Shown piece by piece: positions 46,096 to 55,381 of a stretch of DNA of 64,000 nt. The stretch's first letter is position 1; every line of letters starts with the position of its first letter. Source of the DNA: Croceibacterium_B sp963783195 (lineage in GTDB: Bacteria; Pseudomonadota; Alphaproteobacteria; Sphingomonadales; Sphingomonadaceae); assembly GCA_963783195.1 (NCBI GenBank), contig CAWAMV010000004.1, positions 186,001 to 250,000 of the forward strand. Direction: 5' to 3'. Position numbers and translations under genes: made by a program. A model generated the notes under the pieces. That model did not search any database, had not been told where the DNA came from, and saw nothing but the letters and a program-made list of their open reading frames with translations.

Positions 46096-46686
46096 ATGAG
46101 ACACATCGACATGGCCCGGCTGGCGATTCTCGGGCTTGCGCTATCGACCCCGCCAGCGCTCGTCTGGGCGGCCCAGCATGGACAGGAGATGCACGTGTAC
46201 GGACCCAACTACGGCAACGACCGCGCCGAGATCGAAGACCTCATGAACCGCTATCTCTTCGCCTTCGACTGGCAGGACGCGGACGCCTATGCCGCGACCT
46301 TCACCGAGGACGGCATTCTCGATTTCGCCGGCGGGCGTGAACAGGGCCACGAAGAGCTCAGAAAGGTCATGACGGACATGGCCGTGCGCGAAAAGGCCAA
46401 GGCCGACGCAAGCTTCCCCCATCACCGCCACCGGGTGCGGCATTACGTCACCAACCTGGTGCTCGAGGTCGATGGCGATACGGCGCGCTCGTCATCCTAT
46501 TGGTGGGAATTCAACAACGACGCACGGGCCGGACGGCCCTATCTCGGCACTTACGGGCATTACGAGGACGAGCTCGTCAAGGTCGGCGGACGCTGGCTGT
46601 TCAAGCACCGGCGGATCTACAACGAAGAAAACCCCAATCTGCGCGCGACCGACGACAACCCGGTCCATCGCCCGAAGGGGGGCTAG
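46096..46686 (+). CDS. SnoaL-like (NTF2-fold) protein, exported, 196 aa
   Basis: A signal peptide (LAILGLALSTPPALVWA) precedes a mature NTF2-like fold: NDRAEIEDLMNRYLFAFDWQ, DADAYAATFTEDGILDFAGG and RHYVTNLVLEVDGDTARSSS, with GRWLFKHRRIYNEEN near the end. Members of the fold include SnoaL-type cyclases, dehydratases and scaffolds. The Asp/His residues (DAYAATF, FPHHRHRV) suggest an active pocket. It follows the atypical SDR gene by 18 bases. A reaction cannot be stated from sequence alone. Confidence 0.8.
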   Translation: MRHIDMARLAILGLALSTPPALVWAAQHGQEMHVYGPNYGNDRAEIEDLMNRYLFAFDWQDADAYAATFTEDGILDFAGGREQGHEELRKVMTDMAVREKAKADASFPHHRHRVRHYVTNLVLEVDGDTARSSSYWWEFNNDARAGRPYLGTYGHYEDELVKVGGRWLFKHRRIYNEENPNLRATDDNPVHRPKGG

Positions 46687-46711
46687 GCCGCACGGCCCGC
46701 AGAACGCAGGA

Positions 46712-47248
46712 TCAGTGGCCCGCGAAGTCCATCAGGGACCACGGCTCCACGCCCGCGCCGCGTAACGCTTCGGCACCGCCGAGCTCGGGCAGATCGATCA
46801 CGAACAGCGCGTGATCGACCACCGCGCCAGCCTGCCTGAGCAGGTCGGCACCGGCGAGCGCGGTGCCGCCGGTCGCGATGAGATCGTCGACGATGACCAC
46901 CGGCTCGCCCGTTTCGACCAGCGTGGGGTCGAGCTCGAGGCGAGCGTTTCCGTATTCGAGCGCGTAGTCGACGCCGATCGTGGCGACCGGGAGCTTGCCG
47001 GGCTTCCTCAGCGGCACGAACCCCAGCCCGAGCCTGGCGGCGACCATCGCGCCGAAGATGAAACCGCGCGCCTCGATCCCGGCGATGGCCGCGGCCCGGC
47101 GCATCCTGGCCGCGTCGGCCATGTGATCGACCGTTGCCGAAAGGCCGGGGCCGTGGGCGATGAGCGTGGTGATGTCGCGGAACAGGATGCCTGGCGCCGG
47201 GAAGTCCGGCACCGTGCGCACCAGCGCCTTGATGTCAGTCGGCGTCAT
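46712..47248 (-). CDS. apt: Adenine phosphoribosyltransferase
   Basis: Apt salvages adenine to AMP with PRPP. The 178-residue product has the PRPP-binding loop VVIVDDLIATGGTALAGADL, the substrate-side RGFIFGAMVAARLGLGFVPL, and FPAPGILFRDITTLI near the start. The start at 47248 reads MTPTDIKALVRTVPDFPAPG. It lies behind the petABC operon on the same strand, separated by a strong hairpin, so it may be transcribed separately. Confidence 0.96.
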   Translation of the reverse strand: MTPTDIKALVRTVPDFPAPGILFRDITTLIAHGPGLSATVDHMADAARMRRAAAIAGIEARGFIFGAMVAARLGLGFVPLRKPGKLPVATIGVDYALEYGNARLELDPTLVETGEPVVIVDDLIATGGTALAGADLLRQAGAVVDHALFVIDLPELGGAEALRGAGVEPWSLMDFAGH

Positions 47249-47254
47249 GCGGGC

Positions 47255-47277
47255 GGCGCCCCTGCGCAGGGGGCGCC
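47255..47277 (-). terminator. Strong hairpin between petC and apt
   Basis: GGCGCCCC and GGGGCGCC pair around a short TGCGCAG loop. There is no T run on the minus-strand side, so it may attenuate or protect the pet message rather than terminate it fully. Confidence 0.5.
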
Positions 47278-47285
47278 GGTGCGCA

Positions 47286-48146
47286 TCACTTGCGGGGCTT
47301 GGCGCGAGTCCAGACCTGCTTCTTGGCCATGTAGGCGAGCACCGTGCCGAACAGCACGAACAGCAGCACCGGCCAGCCCGTCTGCTTGCGCTTGGGCAGG
47401 CTGGGCTCCGCCGCCCAGGTCAGGAACGCGGCCACGTCGGTCGCCATCTGGTCGACAGTCGCCTTTGTGCCATCGGCGTACGTCACTTGCCCTTCGGTCG
47501 TCAGGGGCGGGGGCATGGCAAGGTTGAGGTTGGCGAAGTAGGGATTGAAATAGAGGCCCGGCGGGGTCTCGAAATCGGGGAACTCTTCGCTCAGCTTCTT
47601 GCCGTCGACCGCGAAGGTTGCCGGGTCCCGATACCCGGTGATCAGCGCGTGGACGTAGTTCGTCCCGTCATGCCGCGCCTTGGTGATCAGCGAGAGGTCG
47701 GGCGGGACCGCGTTGTTGTTCGCGGCGCGCGCGGCAACGTCGTTGGGATAGGGCGACGGGAAGTAGTCGGTCGGCAGGCCGGGGCGGGTCGTCGCCTCGC
47801 CGGTCGTCGGGTCGATGCCCGGGACCTGCTTGGTCGCCGCGAACGCCTTCACCTGCGCCTCGGAATAGCCGAGCTGCTCGAGATCGCGGAACGCGACATG
47901 CTTCAGCGCATGGCAGGCAGCGCACACTTCCGAATAGACCTGCAGGCCGCGCTGGAGCTGCTGCTTGTCCCAGTGCGGGAACAGGCCTTCGCTCGACAGC
48001 GCGATGGATTCCGGATGGAGGTGGAATACGGCCTCGGCCGTTTCCTCGGCTGGTTCGGTCGCTGCCGTGTAGGCGCCGGTAGCGAAGGCCCACAGCGCAG
48101 CAACGGCGAAGAACAGGCCTGCGAGGATCCCGATGATACGGACCAT
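47286..48146 (-). CDS. petC: Cytochrome c1 of the bc1 complex
   Basis: The 286-residue product has an N-terminal membrane anchor/signal (ILAGLFFAVAALWAFATG) and the haem c motif CAACH (C75, C78, H79). The family regions MPPPLTTEGQVTYADG (with the Met ligand zone) and the C-terminal anchor GWPVLLFVLFGTVLAYMAKK are also present. It ends the petA-petB-petC operon. The acidic stretch after the anchor (TEPAEETAEAVFHLHPES) is usual for alphaproteobacteria. Confidence 0.96.
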   Translation of the reverse strand: MVRIIGILAGLFFAVAALWAFATGAYTAATEPAEETAEAVFHLHPESIALSSEGLFPHWDKQQLQRGLQVYSEVCAACHALKHVAFRDLEQLGYSEAQVKAFAATKQVPGIDPTTGEATTRPGLPTDYFPSPYPNDVAARAANNNAVPPDLSLITKARHDGTNYVHALITGYRDPATFAVDGKKLSEEFPDFETPPGLYFNPYFANLNLAMPPPLTTEGQVTYADGTKATVDQMATDVAAFLTWAAEPSLPKRKQTGWPVLLFVLFGTVLAYMAKKQVWTRAKPRK

Positions 48147-48173
48147 TTTCGTGTCTTTCCCCTAAACCCGTTC

Positions 48174-49466
48174 TTACGTTGCCGGAGTGGCGTTTTCGCC
48201 GAGCACGGCTTTCTTGTCGGAACCCAGCACCGCCTCGGTGATCGAGAAGGGCAGCGGATCGGGCCGCTCGATCGAACTGACGATCGGCAGGATCACCAGG
48301 AAGTGCAGGAAGTAGTACGCCGAGGCGAGCTGGCTGAGCATCAGGTACGGCTCTTCGGCGTGGCTGCCTCCGCAATAGCCGAGCACCAGCACGTCGATGA
48401 CCAGCACGTAGAAGAACTTGCGGAACAGCGGCCGGTAATGCCCCGAGCGGATCGGCGAGCGATCGAGCCACGGCAGGAAGAACCACACGAGGATCGCCGC
48501 GAACATCGCCATCACGCCCATCAGCTTGGCGGGAATGAAGAAGAAGTCGGCGGTGAAGGCGCGCAGGATCGCATAGAACGGCCAGAAGTACCATTCGGGC
48601 ACGATGAGCGCCGGAGTGCTGAGCGGGTTGGCCGGAATGTAGTTGTCCGGGTGCCCCAGCGAGTTCGGAATGAAGAATACGAACGTGAAGTAGATCAATA
48701 GGAACACGCCCAGCCCGAAGCCGTCCTTCGCCGTGTAATACGGGTGGAACGGCAGGGTGTCGCTCTCGCTCTTGACCTCGACGCCGGTCGGGTTCGACGA
48801 GCCCGGGATGTGCAGCGCCCAGATGTGCAGGATGATGACGCCCGCGATCACGAACGGCAGCAGGAAGTGCAGCGAGAAGAACCGGTTGAGCGCCGCATTG
48901 TCCGGCGCATAGCCGCCGAGCAGCCAGATCTGGATCGGCTCCCCAATGCCCGGGATCGCTCCGAACAGACCGGTGATGACCTTGGCGCCCCAGAAGCTCA
49001 TCTGGCCCCAGGGAAGCACGTATCCCATGAAGGCAGTCGCCATCATGAGCAGGAAGATGACCACGCCGAGCAGCCAGATCATTTCGCGCGGCGCCTTGTA
49101 AGAACTGTAGAAGAAGCCGCGGAAGATGTGCAGGTACACCACCACGAAGAACGCGCTGGCGCCGTTCGCGTGGGCATAACGCATCAGCCAGCCCCAGTTG
49201 ACGTCGCGCATGATGTGTTCGACCGAATCGAACGCCACGCTGGCGTTGGCCGCATAGTGCATGGCCAGGATCACGCCGGTGACGATCTGGATCACGAGGC
49301 AGAACCCGGCGAGGACGCCGAAATTCCACATATAATTGAGGTTGCGCGGCACCGGATAGCCGGCGCCGACCGCGTTATAGACGAGACGCGGAAGCGGCAG
49401 CTTCTCGTCGATCCAGCGCATGAAAGGCGCCTTGGGTTCGTAATGGGAGGCCCAGGGGAAGCTCAT
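48174..49466 (-). CDS. petB: Cytochrome b of the bc1 complex
   Basis: The 430-residue product is a full-length cytochrome b with eight helices. The haem histidines lie in helices B and D (AMHYAAN..., VYLHIFRGFFYSS and FFSLHFLLPF, LHIWALHIPGS). The quinol-site motif PEWYF is present as VPEWYFWPFYAILR. It sits 17 bases after petA and 27 bases before petC, all on the minus strand. No fusion to cytochrome c1 occurs here. Confidence 0.97.
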   Translation of the reverse strand: MSFPWASHYEPKAPFMRWIDEKLPLPRLVYNAVGAGYPVPRNLNYMWNFGVLAGFCLVIQIVTGVILAMHYAANASVAFDSVEHIMRDVNWGWLMRYAHANGASAFFVVVYLHIFRGFFYSSYKAPREMIWLLGVVIFLLMMATAFMGYVLPWGQMSFWGAKVITGLFGAIPGIGEPIQIWLLGGYAPDNAALNRFFSLHFLLPFVIAGVIILHIWALHIPGSSNPTGVEVKSESDTLPFHPYYTAKDGFGLGVFLLIYFTFVFFIPNSLGHPDNYIPANPLSTPALIVPEWYFWPFYAILRAFTADFFFIPAKLMGVMAMFAAILVWFFLPWLDRSPIRSGHYRPLFRKFFYVLVIDVLVLGYCGGSHAEEPYLMLSQLASAYYFLHFLVILPIVSSIERPDPLPFSITEAVLGSDKKAVLGENATPAT

Positions 49467-49483
49467 CGTGTGTCTCTCTCGCC

Positions 49484-50053
49484 TCAGCCGACCTGGATCG
49501 TGGTGTCGGACGTGAATTCGTACTCCGGAACCTCGAGGTTCTTGGGAGCCGGGCCCTTACGGATGCGGGCCGCGGTGTCGTAAGCCGAACCGTGACAGGG
49601 GCAGAAGTACCCGCCGAACGGTCCGCGGTTCTCACCCTCGCCGGCGCCCAGCGGCACGCAGCCGAGGTGGGTACATACGCCCATGGTGATGAGCCAGTTG
49701 GCCTTGCCCTCCTTGGTGCGCTCGGCCAGCGTCTGCGGGTCGCGCAGTTCGGACAGCGGAACCGCATTGGCTTCCGCGATTTCCTTGTCGGTGAGGTTGC
49801 GCACGAACAGCGGCTGCTTGCGGAAGACGGCCTTGATCGCCATCCCCGGCTCGATGCCGGTGAGATCGATGTCGGCCGAGCTTTCGGCCAGCACGTCCTT
49901 CGACGGCGCCATCTGGCTGATCAGCGGGTAAAGCGTAATAAGCCCGCCGACGCCCGCCGCGCTGACCGCGGCAATCTCGATAAAATCGCGACGGCGGACG
50001 CCGTCGTCGCTGGCAAGCGTATCTGTATCCGCGGTACCGGTGCTTGTCGCCAT
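49484..50053 (-). CDS. petA: Rieske iron-sulphur subunit of the bc1 complex
   Basis: The 189-residue product has a Tat-like N-terminal anchor (GVRRRDFIEIAAVSAAGVGG) and the two [2Fe-2S] ligand boxes CTHLGC and CPCHGS, with GPAPKNLEVPEYEF after them. This subunit takes electrons from quinol and passes them to cytochrome c1. It is the first gene of petABC. Its control region is shared with a possible small plus-strand ORF. Confidence 0.97.
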   Translation of the reverse strand: MATSTGTADTDTLASDDGVRRRDFIEIAAVSAAGVGGLITLYPLISQMAPSKDVLAESSADIDLTGIEPGMAIKAVFRKQPLFVRNLTDKEIAEANAVPLSELRDPQTLAERTKEGKANWLITMGVCTHLGCVPLGAGEGENRGPFGGYFCPCHGSAYDTAARIRKGPAPKNLEVPEYEFTSDTTIQVG

Positions 50054-50089
50054 GTCCCTGCCTTGCCTGCGGCCCCGCGCGAAGTGGCA

Positions 50090-50263
50090 ATGGCGGAACC
50101 GTTTTCGTTAGATAAATCGCGCGCCGAAGGGGCCCCCGGACGGCGACTTGGCGGGCTGATAGACGAGGCGGCCCGCCATGCCAACAGGCATTTTGCCAAC
50201 GATGAACAGGCCGCTGTGCGCGACTATCCGGGCAGGCCGATCAGGGATATCTGTCGCCCGTAG
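50090..50263 (+). CDS. Possible small ORF between petA and pgeF, 57 aa
   Basis: An ATG at 50090 opens MAEPFSLDKSRAEGAPGRRL and runs to a TAG at 50263, overlapping the 3' end of pgeF by 40 bases on the opposite strand. It is hydrophilic, with no recognised domain and only a weak Shine-Dalgarno-like GAAGTGG. It fits the gap between petA and pgeF, which is the main reason to list it. Confidence 0.25.
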   Translation: MAEPFSLDKSRAEGAPGRRLGGLIDEAARHANRHFANDEQAAVRDYPGRPIRDICRP

Positions 50264-51009
50264 TCGGGCTCACCGCGATGGGTCGCGCGGCGATAGGAAA
50301 AGAACCGCGTTTCTTCGGTGTAGGTGTCGAGGCCCAGGCAATCGACCTGACCGACCCCCATCGCATCGAGCCGCGCCTCGGCATAGCCTTCGAGATCGAA
50401 GAACCAATGCCCTTCGCGCCCCGGGGCGAAGAAACGGCCGTCCATGAGCGTGAAGCGCTCGCGGAAGGCGTCGTCGACCTCGTAGCTTTCCAGCGCGATC
50501 GCGGGGCCGATTGCGGCAACCATGTCCTCGCGATTGGCGCCGAGCGCCTCCATTCCCTCGACTACCGCTTCGAGAACACCGCCATGCGCCCCGCGCCACC
50601 CGGCGTGCGCGGCGCCGACGACCCCGGACTTGCTATCGGCCAGCAGCACGGGCGCGCAATCTGCAGTGAGGATGCCAAGCAGGAGGCCAGGCCGGTCAGT
50701 AACCAGCGCATCGGCCCTGGGGCGCTCTGCTTCAACCCACGTGTCGGCCACGACGCATTCGGCAGAGTGCACCTGATAAGCCGTGACCAGCCGGGCACCG
50801 GGCATGACGGCATCCACCCCTCTGCGGCGATTCTCCATGATCGGTTCCATGCGCGGGTCGTCCGGGTCCATCCCGCGCGAGCCCATGTCCAGGCCGGCGA
50901 CGAATCCATCCGACACACCGCCGCGGCGGCCGAGAAACCCGTGCGGGGTTCCGGCCAGGGCGGCCGAGCGGATAACCTCGACCGGCTCTTCGGCCGGCTT
51001 GCTAGCCAA
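50224..51009 (-). CDS. pgeF: Peptidoglycan editing factor (multicopper-polyphenol-oxidase-like)
   Basis: The 261-residue product is the PgeF/YfiH family. It has the His/Cys metal-site segments TAYQVHSAECVVADTW, ILTADCAPVLLADSKSG and VVGAAHAGWRGAHGGVLEAV, plus the C-terminal CLGLDTYTEETRFFSYRR. In E. coli PgeF removes wrongly incorporated residues from peptidoglycan precursors; older annotations call it laccase-like. It overlaps pepN by eight bases on the same strand. Confidence 0.93.
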   Translation of the reverse strand: MASKPAEEPVEVIRSAALAGTPHGFLGRRGGVSDGFVAGLDMGSRGMDPDDPRMEPIMENRRRGVDAVMPGARLVTAYQVHSAECVVADTWVEAERPRADALVTDRPGLLLGILTADCAPVLLADSKSGVVGAAHAGWRGAHGGVLEAVVEGMEALGANREDMVAAIGPAIALESYEVDDAFRERFTLMDGRFFAPGREGHWFFDLEGYAEARLDAMGVGQVDCLGLDTYTEETRFFSYRRATHRGEPDYGRQISLIGLPG

Positions 51010-53659
51010 GGGTGCGGGTGACCTGCTCGGAGGTGTCGCGGCTCAGCCTGGGCGCGGCGGCGAGACGTTCCAGCTGGGCTTTCATCAGCGCCGAGCGACC
51101 GGGTTCGATCCGCCGCCAGCGACCGAGCGGCGTGACGAAACGCGCAGCCGTTTGCGGATTGATCGGGTCGAGCGCGAGAATCAGGTCGGCGATCATGCGG
51201 TAGCCCTCGCCGTCGGCCCGGTGGAAGCCGAGCGCGGTGCTGGTAAAGGGCATGTAGAGCGAGCGCACCCGGTTGGGATTCTTGAGCGTGAAGTCGGGAT
51301 GATCGGCCAGCGCCTGGACGTGTTCTAGCACCTTGGGGTGAAGCGAACTCGCCTGCAGTGCAAACCACTTGTCGACGACCAGTGCGTTGCCCTGGAACCG
51401 GTTATAGAAGTCGAGCAGCTTGTGCGTCCGCTCGGGGCTCTGCAGGCCGGTGAGCACCATCAGCGCTCCCTGCCGGTCGGTCATGTTGTCGGCCGCGTCG
51501 TACTGTCTTGCCGCCATCTCGGCGGCCTTTTCCGGCTTGCCGGCGGCGAGGTAGACAAGCGCCTGGGTCTTGAGCTTGCGCGCGCCCTTGGCCTCGGCAC
51601 TCGTCCCGCCGCCGACCGCAACCGCACGCTCGTGCATGTCCACGAACTGCTGTTCAAGCTCGCCCCCGAGCCACGCCTTGAGTCCTTCGCGCTCGGCGTG
51701 GATCGCGCCGGGATCGGCAACGAGCATCTGCTCGGCAAGATAGGTCTCGCCGGGCAGAATGAGCAGTTCGCCGCGCATGAGGTCGTCGAGCTTGTCGTCG
51801 GCCAGCACCGCACGGAAAGCCTGCCCGATCGCCGCGCGGCCGCTGTCTCGCGCACCGTCGCCGAGCGAGCCGGAGAGAACTCCACGCAGGTGTCCGACGA
51901 CGAGGTCCTGCATCGCTTCGTAGCGGGCAAAGGGATCGTCGTCGTTCGCGGCGAGAAAGACGAGATCGTCATCCGAGACGTCGCGATCGATCGATACGGG
52001 GGCGGAGAAGCCACGGTTGATCGAGAGCACCGGCGGCTTGGCGAAGCCGCCGAAGGAGAAGGTCTGCTTCTCCTCGGTGAGTACTAGCAGCTGCTCTTCC
52101 TGATGCGCTCCCGTCTCGCGGTCGAACAGCGCGACTTTCAGCGGGATCGGCATCGGCTGCTTGGTCGGCTGCTCGGGGGTCGACGGTACGGTCTGCTTCA
52201 ACGTCAGCACGGCCGTTTCGCCGACTTGCGCCATGGTCACTGTAACCTTGGGCGTGCCGGCCTGGCGGTACCACAGGCGGAACTGGGTCAGGTCGAGCCC
52301 GGCGCCGTCCTCTATCGACTTGACGAAGTCCTCGCAGGTCGCGGCTTCCCCGTCATGGCGCTCGAAGTACAGGTCCGTGCCGCGCCGGAACCGCTCCGCG
52401 CCCGCCAGAGTGCGCATCATGCGGATGACCTCGGCGCCCTTGTTGTAGACGGTGGCGGTGTAGAAGTTCGAGATCTCGCGGTAACTGTCAGGACGGATGG
52501 GGTGCGCGAGCGGCCCCGAGTCCTCGGGAAACTGGACCGAGCGCAGAACGCGGACGTCCTCGATCCGCTTGACCGGCTCGGAGTTCATCGCCTGGCTGAA
52601 GAGCTGGTCGCGCAGGACGGTGAAGCCCTCCTTCAGCGAAAGCTGGAACCAGTCGCGGCAGGTGATGCGGTTGCCCGACCAGTTGTGAAAATATTCGTGG
52701 CCGATGACGCCTTCGATCGCGTCGTAGTCTCCGTCGGTCGCGGTCTCGGTGTCGGCGAGCACGTACTTGGTATTGAAGACGTTGAGGCCCTTGTTCTCCA
52801 TCGCGCCCATGTTGAAATCCGACACCGCAACGATGTTGAAGACGTCGAGATCGTACTCGCGGCCAAACGCTTCTTCGTCCCACTTCATCGACTTCTTGAG
52901 CAATTCCATCGCGTGGTCCGTGCGGGCGAGGTCTTCTTCGCGGACCCAGATGGCGAGGTCTACCTTGCGCCCGCCCATCGTCGTGAAAGTGTCCTTGTTC
53001 GCCACGAGCTGCCCGGCGACGAGCGCGAAGAGATAGCTGGGCTTGGGCCAGGGGTCGTGCCATTCGGCCCAGTGGGTGCCTTTGTCGCTTTCGCCTTGCG
53101 CGGCGCAGTTGCCGTTCGACAGGAGCACGGGAAACTCGTCCTTCGGCCCTTCCATCCGCACTTTGTAGGTGGAAAGCACGTCGGGCCGGTCGGGAAAGAA
53201 AGTGATGCGGCGAAAGCCCTCGGCCTCGCACTGGGTGCAGAGCATGCCGTTCGAAGCGTAGAGGCCCATGAGCTGGCTGTTGGCTGCCGGATCGATCTCG
53301 GTCACGATCTCGACCTCGTGGCTGTGGCCGGGAAGGGGCACGACGAGGTCGTCGCCGCGCATCTCCCACGAGTTGATCGCCTCACCGTCGACCGTGACCT
53401 CGAGCGCGGTCAGGCCGTCGCCGTTGAGACACAGCTCGTTCGAGGGCGCGCCTTCCGGATTGCGCTCGACCGAAAGCGTCGAGCGGACGCGGGTCTTGCT
53501 CAGGCCGAGGCGGAAGTCGAGCGCCACCTCGGGTACGCGCCAGGGGTACGGGGCGTAGTCCTCGCGGCGGATGACTGCCGGCTCCTGCGACAGGGCAGGC
53601 GGCGCGTCGGCCATCTGGGTGTTGCCGTCCGGGGTCGAGGGCGTGCGGGCGATGTCCAT
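51002..53659 (-). CDS. pepN: Aminopeptidase N
   Basis: The 885-residue product is an M1 family zinc aminopeptidase. The exopeptidase motif is GAMENKGLNVFNTKYVLAD and the zinc site is VIGHEYFHNWSGNR with the downstream LKEG glutamate helix. The amino-terminal beta domain is complete (RREDYAPYPWRVPEVALDFR), as is the C-terminal helical domain. The first ~20 residues (MDIARTPSTPDGNTQ) are weakly conserved, and the ATG at MADAPP (codon 16) is an alternative start. It overlaps pgeF. Confidence 0.96.
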   Translation of the reverse strand: MDIARTPSTPDGNTQMADAPPALSQEPAVIRREDYAPYPWRVPEVALDFRLGLSKTRVRSTLSVERNPEGAPSNELCLNGDGLTALEVTVDGEAINSWEMRGDDLVVPLPGHSHEVEIVTEIDPAANSQLMGLYASNGMLCTQCEAEGFRRITFFPDRPDVLSTYKVRMEGPKDEFPVLLSNGNCAAQGESDKGTHWAEWHDPWPKPSYLFALVAGQLVANKDTFTTMGGRKVDLAIWVREEDLARTDHAMELLKKSMKWDEEAFGREYDLDVFNIVAVSDFNMGAMENKGLNVFNTKYVLADTETATDGDYDAIEGVIGHEYFHNWSGNRITCRDWFQLSLKEGFTVLRDQLFSQAMNSEPVKRIEDVRVLRSVQFPEDSGPLAHPIRPDSYREISNFYTATVYNKGAEVIRMMRTLAGAERFRRGTDLYFERHDGEAATCEDFVKSIEDGAGLDLTQFRLWYRQAGTPKVTVTMAQVGETAVLTLKQTVPSTPEQPTKQPMPIPLKVALFDRETGAHQEEQLLVLTEEKQTFSFGGFAKPPVLSINRGFSAPVSIDRDVSDDDLVFLAANDDDPFARYEAMQDLVVGHLRGVLSGSLGDGARDSGRAAIGQAFRAVLADDKLDDLMRGELLILPGETYLAEQMLVADPGAIHAEREGLKAWLGGELEQQFVDMHERAVAVGGGTSAEAKGARKLKTQALVYLAAGKPEKAAEMAARQYDAADNMTDRQGALMVLTGLQSPERTHKLLDFYNRFQGNALVVDKWFALQASSLHPKVLEHVQALADHPDFTLKNPNRVRSLYMPFTSTALGFHRADGEGYRMIADLILALDPINPQTAARFVTPLGRWRRIEPGRSALMKAQLERLAAAPRLSRDTSEQVTRTLG

Positions 53660-53706
53660 GTCGAGTCGGGTCTTCCTGAATGGTGGAATGCGGCTAGAAC
53701 GCCGCC

Positions 53707-54492
53707 GTGGCGCAAATGTTCATATTCGGACTGGGCTATTCTGCGAAGCGCATCAAGGCTTCGCTGGAAGACGCGGGCTGGAGCGTGGTCGCCACGGGCC
53801 GCGACGGAGATCTCGCGTTCGACGACGAGCGACGCGTGTGGCCCGCGTTGGCGGCTTCGAGCCACGTGCTGTCCTCCGTTCCCCCCGCGGGCGATGCCGA
53901 TCCTGTGCTGGCGCGTTATGGAGGAGCGCTGGGCGATTGCTGGCTCGGGTATCTTTCCTCGACCGGGGTCTACGGCGATGCGGGCGGTGCGTGGGTAGAT
54001 GAGAGCGCACCCACCGGCGGCGGCCGACGTACGGCGCGGGCGGAGTGCGATTCGCTCTGGCTCGACCGCAGCGCGCGCGTCTTCCGGCTGCCCGGCATCT
54101 ACGGCCCCGGGCGCAGCGCGCTGGAGCGGGTGACTTCGGGCAAGGCCCACCGAATCGACCTGCCGGGGCAGGTCTTCAGCCGCGTTCACGTCGACGACAT
54201 CGCGGCCGGAGTCCTTGCCGCGCTCGAGGCGCCCGCCGGAGCCTACAATCTCGCCGACGACCTGCCGACAAGCCAGAACGCGGTGATCGAGGAAGCCTGT
54301 CGCCTGCTCGACCGCGAGCCTCCGCATCTGCAATCGCTAGAGCAGGCGGGGCTCAGCGCGATGGCGCGCGGTTTCTATGCCGAGAATCGCCGGGTCGCGA
54401 ACGGCAAGGCGAAACGGGTGCTCGGCTGGCGGCCGCACTTTGCGACCTTTCGCGAGGGGCTCGGCGACTGCCTCAGACGGTCTTGGCCCTGA
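53707..54492 (+). CDS. NAD(P)-dependent epimerase-like protein, 261 aa
   Basis: The product is an extended-SDR (YeeZ-type) protein. The dinucleotide region is unusual at the start: FIFGLGYSAKRIKASLEDAG instead of the common GxxGxxG. STGVYGDAGGAWVDE and FRLPGIYGPGRSALERV follow, and FSRVHVDDIAAGVLAAL is conserved. The pattern matches the YeeZ/Ycf39-like group. It starts at a GTG (53707) or the ATG at 53716. It overlaps the convergent EamA gene by 20 bases. The substrate is unknown. Confidence 0.82.
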   Translation: MAQMFIFGLGYSAKRIKASLEDAGWSVVATGRDGDLAFDDERRVWPALAASSHVLSSVPPAGDADPVLARYGGALGDCWLGYLSSTGVYGDAGGAWVDESAPTGGGRRTARAECDSLWLDRSARVFRLPGIYGPGRSALERVTSGKAHRIDLPGQVFSRVHVDDIAAGVLAALEAPAGAYNLADDLPTSQNAVIEEACRLLDREPPHLQSLEQAGLSAMARGFYAENRRVANGKAKRVLGWRPHFATFREGLGDCLRRSWP

Positions 54493-55381
54493 GCGCCACG
54501 AGCAAGCCGCACAGCGCGAGCAATGCGCCGGCGAGGGCCAGCAGCGACCAGTGATAGCCTTCGAGCAAGGTCGAGATGACCATCGCCACCACGATCACCA
54601 GCACGTTGTGATAGGCCGCCCGTCCCGCGCCGATGGTGCGGATCAGGGTGTAGTAGAGCGGGAAGGTCACGACCGAGCCGGCCAGCGCCAGGTAGGCCGT
54701 GCCGAGCCAGAAGACGGCGGTCGAGGGCACGACAGGGGGGCCGGCGGCGGTCCATGCCAAGGCGATGTCGAATCCCACCCCGTAGAGCATGGCCCACGCG
54801 ATCAGCGTGAACAGGGGAACCGAGCGGCCGGTCGGATTGGCCTGGATGACGTTCGAGATGGAGGCCGCCAGCATGGCCCCGATGCCGAGCCATGCCCCCA
54901 GCGCGACGTCGCCGGCGATGCGCGCGCTCTGTGCTTCGTTGATCATGAGCAGGACAATCCCGCCGATGGCGATGGCGCTGCCGAGCAGGAAGCGCCGCGT
55001 GATCGCCTGCCCGAGGATTACGCTGCCGAGCACGGCATTGGGCACGATCATCAGGCCGATGAGGATTGCCACAACTCCGGACGTGACGTGCCGTTCCGCC
55101 TGGTAGACGAGGCTGTAGTTGCCGGAAAACTGGAACAGCCCCATCGCCAGCGCCAGCACGTGCGCCTTGCCGGGCATGCGCAGCGCATTTCCGGTCACTA
55201 TGGTGAGCGCGAACATTGCCGGCGCGGCGATCATGAAGCGATAGGCGACCGCCCATTGCGGCGGCGCGGCACCGATCTGGCCGGTGATGACGAACCACGT
55301 CGATCCCCAGATCAGCGAGACGATCAGGAACGGGATCGCGACGCGCATGCGAAGCAGCGCGTGCGGCGGGGTGTCGCTCAT
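54473..55381 (-). CDS. EamA-family drug/metabolite exporter
   Basis: The 302-residue product has ten predicted membrane helices in two five-helix halves. It carries family features such as FLIVSLIWGSTWFVITGQIG at the start and GAGRAAYHNVLVIVVAMVIS in the second half. EamA proteins export small metabolites or amino acids. It overlaps the threonine aldolase gene by four bases (ATGA), so the two are translated in concert. The substrate is not known. Confidence 0.88.
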   Translation of the reverse strand: MSDTPPHALLRMRVAIPFLIVSLIWGSTWFVITGQIGAAPPQWAVAYRFMIAAPAMFALTIVTGNALRMPGKAHVLALAMGLFQFSGNYSLVYQAERHVTSGVVAILIGLMIVPNAVLGSVILGQAITRRFLLGSAIAIGGIVLLMINEAQSARIAGDVALGAWLGIGAMLAASISNVIQANPTGRSVPLFTLIAWAMLYGVGFDIALAWTAAGPPVVPSTAVFWLGTAYLALAGSVVTFPLYYTLIRTIGAGRAAYHNVLVIVVAMVISTLLEGYHWSLLALAGALLALCGLLVALRAKTV

